From positions 340,192-404,191 of the forward strand of contig JAILWJ010000003.1 of assembly GCA_025699025.1 (NCBI GenBank): 64,000 nucleotides of DNA, in the 5' to 3' direction. Both the position numbers and the translations under genes were made by a program. The notes beneath the pieces were generated by a model, which was not told the DNA's origin, did no database searches, and saw only the letters and a list, made by a program, of their open reading frames with translations. Below are positions 52,418 to 61,226 of this stretch, piece by piece. Numbering within the stretch: position 1 is the stretch's first letter; the number at the start of each line of letters is the position of its first letter. This DNA is from Nitrosarchaeum sp. Lineage in GTDB: Archaea > Thermoproteota > Nitrososphaeria > Nitrososphaerales > Nitrosopumilaceae.

Positions 52418-52849
52418 TCAGATTCGCTTTAGGATCTCCTTTTTCTTGTCTTCAAATTCCTTCTTGGAGATAATACCTTTCTTGTTTAGTTCCCCAAGTT
52501 TTTCCAAAATAAAGAGATTTTTTTCAGAGTATATCAAGCGTCTAGTATTGTCAACTGATTGTGATATCTTTTCTCCCTTAGTTTGAATTTTTTTTGAGAC
52601 CTTGGAAGTGTGGCTTTTTGCCATACCACTCAACTCTTTTGTTTTTTCTTTTGCAAGTTGAGCGTGAAGTTTCAATTTTTCCATGACTTCTTTTTTGTTT
52701 TTTGCGTTGAATCGTCGCTGATATTCTTTTATGACAAGAATTGGAAACGGTGTCCACTCAACATCATCATAGAACTGGATTAGCTGATCATTTGACACGT
52801 TCTTTAGATACTGCCTAAAGTGATCCTCTGATTTGCTTTCCAATATCAT
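52418..52849 (-). CDS. SHOCT-domain protein
   Basis: 143 residues. The C-terminal 30 residues (LEKLGELNKKGIISKKEFED) are a SHOCT module, usually an oligomerising helix pair. The start (HFRQYLKNVSNDQLIQFYDD) is helical, the middle is basic. The function is unknown; it lies 1 nt from the thioesterase, so probably the same transcript. Confidence 0.8.
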   Translation of the reverse strand: MILESKSEDHFRQYLKNVSNDQLIQFYDDVEWTPFPILVIKEYQRRFNAKNKKEVMEKLKLHAQLAKEKTKELSGMAKSHTSKVSKKIQTKGEKISQSVDNTRRLIYSEKNLFILEKLGELNKKGIISKKEFEDKKKEILKRI

Positions 52850-52896
52850 ATTTCAGACATCATCCCATTTAATTTAATCAGTTATCGTGTGCGTTG

Positions 52897-54228
52897 CTAG
52901 TTGAAATAACTTTTCAACTTTATTTGATCAATCTTTGGAATCTTGGCGATCTCAAAGCCTTCAGGTCTCTTTGAGAGGGATCGCGTAGCGTCAATCCCCA
53001 TCTTTGCGGTTTGTAGCTTTTTTTGATCACTTGATGGATCCAGACTGGAACCCCTTACTTTGCTCAGTATGACCAGATCCCGATCGGCCTGAAATCTAGT
53101 GGCCATTGCATATTCAACTGCCTCAGCATCATTGGGATCAATGTCTTCATCCACAACTGTAACTTGTTTTAGTGAGCGATGGGATTCAAATGTTTTTTTA
53201 ATGATTTTTTTCGGATCAGACTCTGCTTTCTTTTTTATTTGCACCACTGCATGCAGCCAATTGCATCCCCCATTAGTCATGGACACTTGTCTTGTTTGAG
53301 GGAATGCTTTTTTCAGATCACCATTTAACTTTGATTCAATTGGCATACCCATCAATAACCTGTGTTCTGAAAAACCCGAAAGAACGTCATGAAATATTGG
53401 ATTGTTTCTAAAAAACAGATGTTCCATCTCAAATACAGGTTGAAGACGTCGATGATCATATGTCTGGAGCATCTCTACCATCCATTCAGGATGTGTTTTG
53501 TCACAAAGAATTTTTCCCTCCATTACAATCTCTGCACCAGAAGGCACACCAAGGCCTGTAAACGGGAGCTTGGTAAGTGTGAGCTTTCCACTCAATAATG
53601 AATTGGCAATATTGATTTCATCTTTGCCCCAGTCAGCCTGATATGCCCCTGCTATTGACACGGCAGGATGAACACCTATGGTAATTGCGACCTTAAGATC
53701 CTGGCCATGTTCCTTTGCATCCATAAAACATCGATGTAAATGTCTGCCTTCGACCATTCTAATTGAAAAATGTGTCTTGTCAATGGGCATCATTCTGTGA
53801 AATGAAGAATTTTGCTTTCCAGTATCAGGATTTTTAACATATACAATAGATGAGGTGATAAAAGGGCCTGACTCCTTTTCAAAATGGGTTACTATTGGAA
53901 GTACAGTCAGATCTTTGGATTTGTTTTCCAAGAACTTTCCAGAATATACTACTTGGGGTTTTTTTGCATTTTTGATTGCCTTGATGACGGTTTGATGTAT
54001 TTTATCCTCCGGACTTTTGACTGCCAATGCAAATCTTTTTCGTGTTCCAACCAGATTTGCGACTAGACTAAAACGACTTTCCTTGATATTTTCAAACAAG
54101 ACAGCATGAGTGCCATCAACCTTTGCAGTAATGCCTGCAATTTCATATTTTGTAGAAACCTGTTTTTTGACGGTTTTTAATTCCCCATTTTTTTTAATAA
54201 CTGATAGGTAATTTCTCAGATCTGTCAA
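52897..54228 (-). CDS. UbiD-family decarboxylase
   Basis: 443 residues. The prenyl-FMN enzyme has NSSFHRMMPIDKTHFSIRM, GRHLHRCFMDAKEHGQDLKV, GVPSGAEIVMEGKIL and DPNDAEAVEYAMATRFQADR (Glu/Asp active region). UbiD decarboxylates aromatic acids, including quinone precursors; a UbiX partner is not in the window. Its ATG overlaps the small gene upstream by 4 nt. Confidence 0.9.
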   Translation of the reverse strand: MTDLRNYLSVIKKNGELKTVKKQVSTKYEIAGITAKVDGTHAVLFENIKESRFSLVANLVGTRKRFALAVKSPEDKIHQTVIKAIKNAKKPQVVYSGKFLENKSKDLTVLPIVTHFEKESGPFITSSIVYVKNPDTGKQNSSFHRMMPIDKTHFSIRMVEGRHLHRCFMDAKEHGQDLKVAITIGVHPAVSIAGAYQADWGKDEINIANSLLSGKLTLTKLPFTGLGVPSGAEIVMEGKILCDKTHPEWMVEMLQTYDHRRLQPVFEMEHLFFRNNPIFHDVLSGFSEHRLLMGMPIESKLNGDLKKAFPQTRQVSMTNGGCNWLHAVVQIKKKAESDPKKIIKKTFESHRSLKQVTVVDEDIDPNDAEAVEYAMATRFQADRDLVILSKVRGSSLDPSSDQKKLQTAKMGIDATRSLSKRPEGFEIAKIPKIDQIKLKSYFN

Positions 54229-54563
54229 TTCTGAATCATCTCCATTATTTCTGTCATTAAGGCTTTTGCAGTATCATGCCCCAATTCTTTTTGGACAAAT
54301 GCTGATACAATAGCAATTCCCTTCATCCTAGTGCTAATTCGCTCGGCTGTTAATTTGAGAAACAGTGATTCAGTTTTGGAGGGGATTACAGTGGTAGTAA
54401 CAGGAGTAGGACCGGTAGCTAATGATACTACCATGGAGCCCAGATTGTTAGTTCCTTCTGACACAGAAACAAAATATCCATTTTGGAATTTTTGAATCTG
54501 TAAAGAAAAACTACGGCCCTCCAAACTTACGGATTTTTGAGAAAACCCATTTGGAGAGTTCAA
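54225..54563 (-). CDS. Small protein resembling proteasome assembly chaperone 3/4
   Basis: 112 residues. SVSEGTNNLGSMVVSLATGP, TTTVIPSKTESLFLKLTAER and KGIAIVSAFVQKELGHDTAK align in order with eukaryotic PAC3 (GxMGTLVSL, TTKVLLGQDEPL, AKNLVAFVSQE). Archaeal versions of this fold are suspected to help 20S assembly. Identification rests on motif order and is tentative. Coupled to ubiD by a 4-nt overlap. Confidence 0.6.
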   Translation of the reverse strand: MNSPNGFSQKSVSLEGRSFSLQIQKFQNGYFVSVSEGTNNLGSMVVSLATGPTPVTTTVIPSKTESLFLKLTAERISTRMKGIAIVSAFVQKELGHDTAKALMTEIMEMIQN

Positions 54564-54580
54564 TAAGCTATGAACAAATC

Positions 54581-55030
54581 TTATGCTTTTATTGCTATTG
54601 ATTCAGCCTTTGGAGAGGTTTTAACTTCAGCACTTGGATTCTTCTTGCAACTTTTTTCATGTTTGACGGTATTGGCAAACAGTTTGTCACAGTATTGGCA
54701 TGGAGTCTTTTCTTTAGTTTTTGTTGCTTTTGCTGTTTTAGATTTTGTAGATTTTTTTGGCTTTACTACAATCTCTTCTACTTCGATTTCTGGTGCTTCA
54801 GCAATTGATCTTGCCTCAATTGAATCAGCCTCCACTCTAGCACGAAGTTTTGCTTTGTATTTGAGATTTCGTGGTTTTGTTCTGAGTCTATATCCACAGC
54901 ATGGACACCAAAGACCTTCCCATTTGATGAATATTTCACAAATTTGGCATCGACGTTGTCCAGAAGCATATCTTCCGGTTCCGACAGGCTTTTGAGCCTT
55001 GTATCTAACGCAAATTCCTTTACAAGTCAT
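54581..55030 (-). CDS. Thaumarchaeal zinc-ribbon protein
   Basis: 149 residues. N-terminus MTCKGICVRYKAQKPVGTGR, then RCQICEIFIKWEGLWCPCCG (two CxxC pairs), a basic RTKPRNLKYKAKLRAR, an acidic/Lys linker and a final C2HC-like finger (CQYCDKLFANTVKHEKSC). I know this N-terminal domain as a widespread multi-copy family in ammonia-oxidising archaea. Probably nucleic-acid binding; function unknown. Confidence 0.85.
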   Translation of the reverse strand: MTCKGICVRYKAQKPVGTGRYASGQRRCQICEIFIKWEGLWCPCCGYRLRTKPRNLKYKAKLRARVEADSIEARSIAEAPEIEVEEIVVKPKKSTKSKTAKATKTKEKTPCQYCDKLFANTVKHEKSCKKNPSAEVKTSPKAESIAIKA

Positions 55031-55341
55031 CTTTGTAATATTTTATAGAATTCATAAGTATATAAGCATGGATCGACAATTTTTGTGTGATTTTTCTAAA
55101 AAACATATAAAAATTTTATTATTATCTGCGATCAATGAAATTTGTTTGAAAGAAAACGTAAAAACGTCCAATAAATATGTATAGCTTATTTTTTGTTGGA
55201 TTTTATCAAAAAATAACAGTTATCAATATAGTCGTTTGAGTAAATATTTCAATTTTTTATTTAAAAACTGTAGAAAATACAAAAATTTTCATACTTTCAT
55301 CAAAACATAACTTTGAATCATAGAGATCACATTATTGCGAA
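55031..55341. other. AT-rich intergenic region
   Basis: 311 nt. It carries the promoter of the zinc-ribbon gene (TATATAC and TATAAAA on the minus strand near 55040-55065) and T-rich stretches. A 38-codon frame from ATG 55068 (MDRQFLCDFSKKHIKILLLS) has a TATA-like TTTATAGA about 23 nt upstream, but nothing else supports it. Confidence 0.35.
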
Positions 55342-55905
55342 TCATCCAATCAGAGAAAGGGGCAAAATTGAATGTCTATGTCCATCTCTCTGGGTGATGT
55401 ATCTCGCAGAAAGCATATCGCGTTTACCCCTTTGGTTAAAATTTTTAATTTTCAGACTAGTCTTTCTCTCATCAACAAATTCCAATTCAAATGAGGAACA
55501 AAATTTCAGGTTAAGCATGTTCCCGATTTTTCGTGAAATGGCCATGTTTCCATCACCAATCTTTACAATTTTTCTCTTAGCCCTCAGTCCACCCAGAATT
55601 CTAATTACGTGCATTACCAAATCTTCTACGGATGAATGAAACGAGCTTTCAATCTCGCGTCCATAATAAAATGCTGAAAACCCAATCCTTTGACCAGGAT
55701 CGATTCCAATCACAAGATCTTGCTCATCAAATCCAAGATCCAGTTTTTGAATCATCATTCCCTTGATGACCGTAGGATGGTGTTCAAAGATTTCTTCGTG
55801 AAGCATTGGTTTTTTACATGTACTTGGCGCCTCTTGTCGTGTTGTCAAAACTAGATGTCCCTCATAGTCAGGTATATCCTCAGGCAAAATGGAGTCAAAA
55901 GACAT
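55342..55905 (-). CDS. Putative RuvC/RNase H-fold protein
   Basis: 187 residues. QDLVIGIDPGQRIGFSAFYY gives the first acidic strand of the RNase H/RuvC fold (IGIDPG). KIVKIGDGNMAISRKIGNML could be the second strand with an Asp instead of Glu, and KRDMLSARYI ends like the RuvC last helix (Asp plus Ser-Ala). No known full-length relative comes to mind. Could be a Holliday-junction or RNA nuclease, or an inactive binder. It stands alone. Confidence 0.65.
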   Translation of the reverse strand: MSFDSILPEDIPDYEGHLVLTTRQEAPSTCKKPMLHEEIFEHHPTVIKGMMIQKLDLGFDEQDLVIGIDPGQRIGFSAFYYGREIESSFHSSVEDLVMHVIRILGGLRAKRKIVKIGDGNMAISRKIGNMLNLKFCSSFELEFVDERKTSLKIKNFNQRGKRDMLSARYITQRDGHRHSILPLSLIG

Positions 55906-56025
55906 ATTTAGAATCTTTAGATAGTTCGAAAATCTATAGTACGGCTTGCCGTAGATGGTTGCAATACCTATACGAGTATTATGTAATGGATCGATGTTTT
56001 GAGAAGCAGTATGTATGATTTAGGT

Positions 56026-56361
56026 CTATGCCTTCAAAACAGTTGACACGACGTGCCTTACTGCCTCATCAAAGTTGGCATCAATCTTGGATTGAATCTC
56101 AGCTAGTTTTGCCTCTCCCTCTTTGATAATTTTAGTAGATTCTAAATTTGCCTTGTCCTTGGAGGCATTAATGATAGTCTCAGCCTCCTTGATAGCCATT
56201 GCCTTGGTCTTTTCAAGCAACTTGTCAATTTCATTTTGAGCCTTTACAGTTAGTTGTTTTTTCATATCTGCAACCTTACTATTTAAAGAATCAAGATCGT
56301 CTTCCAAGCCATTAAGAGACTGGATAATTCCTGTTACTTTTGATTCAGCCATGTTGCTCAT
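56026..56361 (-). CDS. ahaH: Coiled-coil protein resembling A-type ATP synthase subunit H
   Basis: 111 residues, nearly all helix: VADMKKQLTVKAQNEIDKLL, EKTKAMAIKEAETIINASKD, IIKEGEAKLAEIQSKIDANF. Length and Ala/Lys/Glu pattern match the peripheral stalk subunit of archaeal ATP synthases. The other subunits are not in this window, so it may be a stalk component encoded apart, or another coiled coil. Confidence 0.65.
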   Translation of the reverse strand: MSNMAESKVTGIIQSLNGLEDDLDSLNSKVADMKKQLTVKAQNEIDKLLEKTKAMAIKEAETIINASKDKANLESTKIIKEGEAKLAEIQSKIDANFDEAVRHVVSTVLKA

Positions 56362-56435
56362 TATACTAAAATTCCTTAAAATCCATTACTTAAATCATTC
56401 AGTTTTAAATTATTATTTGCCATTTCATATCAACA

Positions 56436-56777
56436 TTAACCAGTTGTCAAGAGTAGGATTGCACGGGCAAGATCTCCATTGGCCTCCTCTAAGGCATGTT
56501 TTGCCTTTTCTTCATCAACGCCGGCCTGCTGGCTAACAAGCTGAATATCCTCCTCAGAAAATATCGGAACATCCAGTTCCCTTTCCTCATAAGAGTCGGT
56601 GGTAACAGTAAAAATTGAATTGTCCTTAGCTTTCATTTCTGTGACTGCGGGCTTTGTAACAATGATCTCCTTTTTGTCAGTCTTTATGATGACTTCTTGG
56701 ACATTTGGGATCTCTTTCATGTCAAGACCCATTTTGTCCATCATCCTTCGCATTTCACGATTGCCGCCTCGCATCAT
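56436..56777 (-). CDS. nac: Nascent polypeptide-associated complex protein (archaeal alpha-NAC)
   Basis: 113 residues. The NAC domain (EVIIKTDKKEIIVTKPAVTE; DNSIFTVTTDSYEE) is followed by a UBA domain (FSEEDIQLVSQQAGVDEEKA, ALEEANGDLARAI). Binds nascent chains at the ribosome exit, presumably as a homodimer. Start MMRGGNREMRRMMDKMG is typical. Overlaps the PUA gene by 4 nt. Confidence 0.95.
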   Translation of the reverse strand: MMRGGNREMRRMMDKMGLDMKEIPNVQEVIIKTDKKEIIVTKPAVTEMKAKDNSIFTVTTDSYEERELDVPIFSEEDIQLVSQQAGVDEEKAKHALEEANGDLARAILLLTTG

Positions 56778-57247
56778 GAGGTTTTTTCTCCTATACGACT
56801 TTTTAAACTATCTCTGACTTTTACTGCCACACCCCTATCAAAATCAGATATCATTTTTGAAGACAATACGGCTTTTCCGACCGCAATTACTCTATCTTGG
56901 AATATAATTGGTGTATCAGATGAAATTTTGATGTTTTTGCCACACCAAACAACATGTTTGCAGAAAACGGACTTACCCTGTTCTACAAACGGTGCAGCAT
57001 CTCCGTTTATCTCCAAGCAGTTTTCTTTGAATTTTTTACTTTTCATCAACATCTGTGCAAAATATGGACTAATTGCCAAACCGCCATCAATTCTCAGAGT
57101 GCAGAGTAATTGTCCAAGGTGGGAAACGGTTTTGATTCTTCCATTCTTTCTGGAAAAAGTTATCTCGATGTCTTTAGGCAAATACTTTGACACTCCGCTT
57201 CCAAATAATGCATCAATTGTGTATTGTAACTTTAGATGATGATCCAT
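56774..57247 (-). CDS. Stand-alone PUA-domain protein, TgtA C-terminal type
   Basis: 157 residues. The C-terminal PUA domain (VEQGKSVFCKHVVWCGKNIK; IAVGKAVLSSKMISDFDRGV) follows an N-terminal QYTIDALFGSGVSKYLPKDI and GRIKTVSHLGQLLCTLRIDG. This is the order of the C2-PUA module of archaeosine tRNA transglycosylase (TgtA) without its catalytic barrel. Likely RNA or tRNA binding, perhaps paired with a TgtA half elsewhere. It shares the operon with NAC. Confidence 0.85.
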   Translation of the reverse strand: MDHHLKLQYTIDALFGSGVSKYLPKDIEITFSRKNGRIKTVSHLGQLLCTLRIDGGLAISPYFAQMLMKSKKFKENCLEINGDAAPFVEQGKSVFCKHVVWCGKNIKISSDTPIIFQDRVIAVGKAVLSSKMISDFDRGVAVKVRDSLKSRIGEKTS

Positions 57248-57262
57248 TACAATATCGAAAGA

Positions 57263-57294
57263 ATATTCTAAATATTAGTTCAATGTTAGAATAT
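57263..57294. promoter_or_regulatory. Inverted repeat in the PUA-PhoU divergent region
   Basis: ATATTCTAA (57263-57271) and TTAGAATAT (57286-57294), a perfect 9-bp repeat with 14-nt spacer, between the two divergent promoters. Candidate operator. Confidence 0.45.
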
Positions 57295-57310
57295 ATTTTT
57301 CTGCTTAAAC

Positions 57311-57317
57311 TATATAG
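57311..57317 (+). promoter_or_regulatory. TATA box of the AbrB-PhoU gene
   Basis: TATATAG centred 26 nt before the ATG at 57340, so transcription should start at the start codon (leaderless). Confidence 0.65.
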
Positions 57318-57339
57318 ATAGGATATTTATCATTAGTAT

Positions 57340-58392
57340 ATGGAAGAAAGAGAAGAAACAAGGAAAATCCAGTTTACAGGCAAGTCATCATATATTGTAT
57401 CATTACCAAAACAGTGGATTACTGACCTTGGATTAAAACAAGGAGATCAAATCAGAATGATCAGAAAGGGTTCATCAACACTGGAGCTATACCCGCCAAA
57501 ATTTGAAACACGTATTCAAAAAAAAGAGGATGCAACAATAGAGATAGATGTCGAGGAAGATGCATCAATTATTAGAAAATTAATCTCACTGTATTTTTTA
57601 GGATTTAAGACAATTAATGTAAAGCCAAAGACGGGTAGACTTAGTCCCAGCCAAAGAAACACGGTAAAAGAGGCAGTCAAGAGAATGCTGATGGGATCAG
57701 AAATCATTTCAGATTCTAGTGCAGGAATAACAGTTCAGGTTTTAGTAAATTTGTTAGAGTTATCAGTTGACGGGGCGTTTAAGAGAATGATTCATCTTGC
57801 AAAATCAATGTCAAGTGATGCAATTTTAGCAATCAAAGAGAACAATTTGGATCTCGCAGAAGAGATAATCAATACAGATGATGAGGTAGACAGATTTGGA
57901 TTTTATATTATTAGACAACTAAAGATTGCAATTCAAAACGAACACATGCTCAAGGAAATGGGGTTTAGAAACGCTAGAGATTGTTTAGGATATAGATTGG
58001 TTGTCAAAAACATAGAGAGAACAGGAGATCATGCTGCATTTGTAGCAAAGGATATTTTGGAATTTAAAAAACCCATAAAAAAAGAGATCATTGATAAAAT
58101 TCAAGAGATGAATGAATTTGCACTTGAAGTTTTAGATGACTCTTGCTTGGCACTGTTCAAGGAGGACTATTCCCAGGCTGAGAAAACCATCGAAAAGACA
58201 GACATGATTTCAAAATATGAGAAAAAAGTACGAGAGGCTTCAAAATCACTCAAAGACGATGAAGAGGTATACAGAGTGAGAAGAATTACAGAGAACATCA
58301 GAAGAATCGCCGAGTATGCAAGTGATATTGCAGAGATTGTTCTAAACATGAACATAGAAAAGACTCTGAAAAAAACAGGACTCAGAGGATAG
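57340..58392 (+). CDS. AbrB-PhoU regulator of phosphate uptake
   Basis: 350 residues. Residues 1-50 are an AbrB/SpoVT DNA-binding domain (FTGKSSYIVSLPKQWITDLG; GDQIRMIRKGSSTLELYPPK). The rest is two PhoU repeats (MIHLAKSMSSDAILAIKENN; NARDCLGYRLVVKNIERTGD) with the acidic metal sites. This archaeal fusion would join phosphate or metal sensing to transcription. No pst genes are near. The inverted repeat upstream may be its own operator. Confidence 0.9.
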   Translation: MEEREETRKIQFTGKSSYIVSLPKQWITDLGLKQGDQIRMIRKGSSTLELYPPKFETRIQKKEDATIEIDVEEDASIIRKLISLYFLGFKTINVKPKTGRLSPSQRNTVKEAVKRMLMGSEIISDSSAGITVQVLVNLLELSVDGAFKRMIHLAKSMSSDAILAIKENNLDLAEEIINTDDEVDRFGFYIIRQLKIAIQNEHMLKEMGFRNARDCLGYRLVVKNIERTGDHAAFVAKDILEFKKPIKKEIIDKIQEMNEFALEVLDDSCLALFKEDYSQAEKTIEKTDMISKYEKKVREASKSLKDDEEVYRVRRITENIRRIAEYASDIAEIVLNMNIEKTLKKTGLRG

Positions 58393-58424
58393 AATGTCAA
58401 ACTTGAATTTTTTGGAGTAGTAAA

Positions 58425-59531
58425 GTGAAATCAGCCATTTTGATCACATACGACAAGGAAGATGCAGTTACAGAGGCATTGGGATTATGTGATGCGGCAG
58501 GATACGAAATTGTGCATACAATTAAGCAAGATTTCCTAAAAAAACCAAAGTACGGCATTAGTGGAGGCATGTTAGAGAGACTAGAGGAAATAGCAAGTAA
58601 GCTAAGACCAGATGTGATTATTTTTGATGAGATTCTCAAACCCAGCCAGAACTATAACTTGGCTACTGTTCTGCACAGAGAGATCTTAGATAGGGAAGCA
58701 CTGATTCTTGAAATATTTGAGAGTAGAGCATCTAGTGCAGAATCAAAGCTCCAAGTGAAACTAGCTCAGCTAAGATATGAAATGGCAAGGGCAAAAGAAA
58801 AAGTTCGTCTATCAAGCATGGGTGAACAGCCAGGATTTATGGGAATCGGAAAGTTTGAGGTAGATGTTTACTATAATGACATCAAACATAGAATGCAGAC
58901 AATAAGATCAAAACTGGAAAAAGCCGGAAAGCAAAGAGAGTTGCACCGCCAGGGACGAAAAAGGCTGGGATTTAAAACAGTCTCGCTTGCAGGGTACACG
59001 TCTGCAGGAAAAACGACGCTGTTTAATAAAATGACAGGCGAGAATCGTGAACAAAGTCAAGAACTATTCACTACACTTTCAACTACCACAAGAAGGATAA
59101 CGATTAATCGAGAGCCTTTTTTGATAGCAGATACTGTAGGATTCATAAGCAAACTTCCAGCATACATGATTGATGCATTCAAGTCTACACTAGAAGAGCT
59201 GATTCACACTGACATCATAATTTTGGTAGTTGATATTAGTGATTCTATTTTTGATTTGAGAAAAAAGTTTGCCAGTTGCATGCGGACGCTGAGTGAATTG
59301 GGAGTAGAGATGGATAAGATAATTTTTGCTTTGAACAAGTCTGATCTGGTAAATTATGAACAGGTTGAAGAAAAAATAGAGATATTGGGATTGAAAGACA
59401 ACAAGAAAAGGATTGTAGTGTCTGCCAAAACAGGACAAAACATAACAGAGTTAAAAGATCTTATCAGGGAGATTTTAGGCAGCCAGAATCCACATATCAG
59501 AAAAGAGTTTGATATTTCATATGGTAATTGA
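58425..59531 (+). CDS. hflX: HflX-type GTPase
   Basis: 368 residues. N-terminal HflX domain ([20 protein letters not shown]), a coiled linker ([20 protein letters not shown]), then the GTPase: G1 [20 protein letters not shown]3 [12 protein letters not shown] and G4 ALNKSDL. HflX splits or rescues ribosomes in stress. GTG start at 58425. Overlaps trm56 by 11 nt. Confidence 0.95.
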   Translation: MKSAILITYDKEDAVTEALGLCDAAGYEIVHTIKQDFLKKPKYGISGGMLERLEEIASKLRPDVIIFDEILKPSQNYNLATVLHREILDREALILEIFESRASSAESKLQVKLAQLRYEMARAKEKVRLSSMGEQPGFMGIGKFEVDVYYNDIKHRMQTIRSKLEKAGKQRELHRQGRKRLGFKTVSLAGYTSAGKTTLFNKMTGENREQSQELFTTLSTTTRRITINREPFLIADTVGFISKLPAYMIDAFKSTLEELIHTDIIILVVDISDSIFDLRKKFASCMRTLSELGVEMDKIIFALNKSDLVNYEQVEEKIEILGLKDNKKRIVVSAKTGQNITELKDLIREILGSQNPHIRKEFDISYGN

Positions 59532-60054
59532 AGTTGTAAGAATTGGACAGCGACTAGTGAGAGATGATAGGGTGACAACACATGTTGCACTTGTAGCGCG
59601 TGCATTTGGAGCATCAAAGATATTCATGACGGAGGTCAACCCAGAGATTAAAGAGACGATTGAAAAAATAAACAAAACGTGGGGAGGAGATTTCATAATC
59701 GAGTTTATTGACAGTTGGAAACATGTTGTTAAGAAAAAGAAGGCAGATGGATTCAAGATTGTACATCTTACCATGTATGGAGAAGACATCAACGACGCCC
59801 AAAGAGATCTGTCAGAAGATAAAGATCTGGTTGTTGTAGTAGGTGCCGAAAAAGTGCCAAGAGAGATTTATGAACTGGCAGACTATAATGTAGGAGTTGG
59901 CAGCCAACCTCATTCAGAGATTAGTGCCTTGGCAATACTACTAGATAGAATCCATAAAGGAGGGCAGTTTAACAAAGATTTCCCAGGGGGTAAAAGAAAG
60001 ATAATTCCGACAAAAAAAGGCAAAAATGTGCTAGTAAATGAAACAAGGGATTAA
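59521..60054 (+). CDS. trm56: tRNA (cytidine-56-2'-O)-methyltransferase
   Basis: SPOUT methyltransferase modifying C56 of the T-loop in archaeal tRNA. About 177 residues from ATG 59521. Signatures: [49 protein letters not shown] and [20 protein letters not shown] (knotted SAM site). Confidence 0.95.
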   Translation: MVIEVVRIGQRLVRDDRVTTHVALVARAFGASKIFMTEVNPEIKETIEKINKTWGGDFIIEFIDSWKHVVKKKKADGFKIVHLTMYGEDINDAQRDLSEDKDLVVVVGAEKVPREIYELADYNVGVGSQPHSEISALAILLDRIHKGGQFNKDFPGGKRKIIPTKKGKNVLVNETRD

Positions 60055-60081
60055 TAGTAGAAAACTAGGACTCATTAGAGG

Positions 60082-60597
60082 TTGGTAGACAAGTACGAGG
60101 ATCCATTTGTCAGAATAGCATCTATGATCGGAGGGGACGAATACCTCAAGGTTGCAAGATCACTTTTGAAAGCAGAGGATGCAACAGATGAAGAGATTGC
60201 CAGTTCCACAGGACTGAGAATTAACATGGTAAGAAAAGTACTCTATGATCTTTTCGGAAAATCACTGATTACAGGAATTAGGGTAAAGGATGAACGAAAG
60301 GGATGGTTTGTCTATAGATGGAGAACTAGAAGAGAAGAAGTTGAGAATTTTATAGAAAATCAGAAAAAGAAGATCACTGAAAGACTTCAGCAAAGGCTTG
60401 ACTATGAGAATGCCTCTGATTTTTATCATTGCGGAAATGAGGATTGTCCAAGAGTAACTTTTGAAGACGCACTAGAAGGTATGTTCAAATGCCCATCTTG
60501 TGGAAGTGTACTAAATCTAAAAAAGAACGATAAATCAAAGAAAGCATATGCTAAAAAAATTGACGAGATCAAAAAAGACATGCAGCAGACGTTCTAG
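60082..60597 (+). CDS. tfe: Transcription factor E, alpha subunit
   Basis: Helps open promoters with RNA polymerase. 171 residues: winged helix (DEEIASSTGLRINMVRKVLY DLFGKSLI), then a helical arm and the zinc ribbon (FYHCGNEDCPRVTFEDALEG; FKCPSCGSVLNLKK). TTG start at 60082. Follows trm56 by 27 nt. Confidence 0.95.
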   Translation: MVDKYEDPFVRIASMIGGDEYLKVARSLLKAEDATDEEIASSTGLRINMVRKVLYDLFGKSLITGIRVKDERKGWFVYRWRTRREEVENFIENQKKKITERLQQRLDYENASDFYHCGNEDCPRVTFEDALEGMFKCPSCGSVLNLKKNDKSKKAYAKKIDEIKKDMQQTF

Positions 60598-60622
60598 CTA
60601 TATGTTTTAAAGATGATAGAAT

Positions 60623-61108
60623 TTGGTAGGAACAAGACAGGCAGACAGAGTTCTAAAGAGATCATTTAAAAAAATTCTAGTACCGCTTAACGGATCTAAA
60701 AATTCTTTTCGAGCGTTAAAAGAATCCATTAATTTGGCAAAATTTACAGAGTCCCAAGTGATTGGAATTTATGTAATTCCAGAAGATATATCATCACTGC
60801 CGATTATTGAGATCGTGCAGCCATTATCAACACTTCATCAATCCGGATTTGAAAAGAAAATTTTCAGACATGGAAAGAAGATTATTGCAGATGCTGAAGA
60901 GATCTGCAAAAGGAATAAAATCAAGTTTTTAGGGCATATAGTTAAAGGCAATCCAGGATATGACATTGTAAAATTCTCCAGCACAAACAAGGTGGGTCTC
61001 ATAGTAATTGGCTCCAGAGGAAAAGGTCCTGCCAAGGAAATATTTCTAGGCAGTGTCTCAAATTATGTTGTGCACAAGGCCAAATGCCCAGTCATGATAA
61101 TAAAATAA
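60623..61108 (+). CDS. Universal stress protein (UspA family)
   Basis: 161 residues. FKKILVPLNGSKNSFRALKE at the start and the ATP-binding VGLIVIGSRGKGPAKEIFLG with SVSNYVVHKAKCPVMIIK at the end, i.e. an ATP-binding USP. TTG start at 60623. Basic N-terminal tail. Confidence 0.92.
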   Translation: MVGTRQADRVLKRSFKKILVPLNGSKNSFRALKESINLAKFTESQVIGIYVIPEDISSLPIIEIVQPLSTLHQSGFEKKIFRHGKKIIADAEEICKRNKIKFLGHIVKGNPGYDIVKFSSTNKVGLIVIGSRGKGPAKEIFLGSVSNYVVHKAKCPVMIIK

Positions 61109-61226
61109 CGAGATCAACAATCATCAGTACCAAGAGATATAGAAACAACGATACAGATTCATTATTCAAAAAATATTGAAAAACATGTAACTAAATTAAA
61201 TAGGGACAAGTTTGCGATAAAGATCC
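61109..61226. other. Intergenic region with promoter
   Basis: 118 nt with an AATTAAATAGG TATA-like element near 61193-61203, about 25 nt before the TTG of the next gene. No gene seen. Confidence 0.4.

Noticed and set aside
54999-55184. Short frame with possible leaderless start at 55068
   Set aside because: AT-rich, 38 codons, no recognisable protein; only a TATA-like element supports it.
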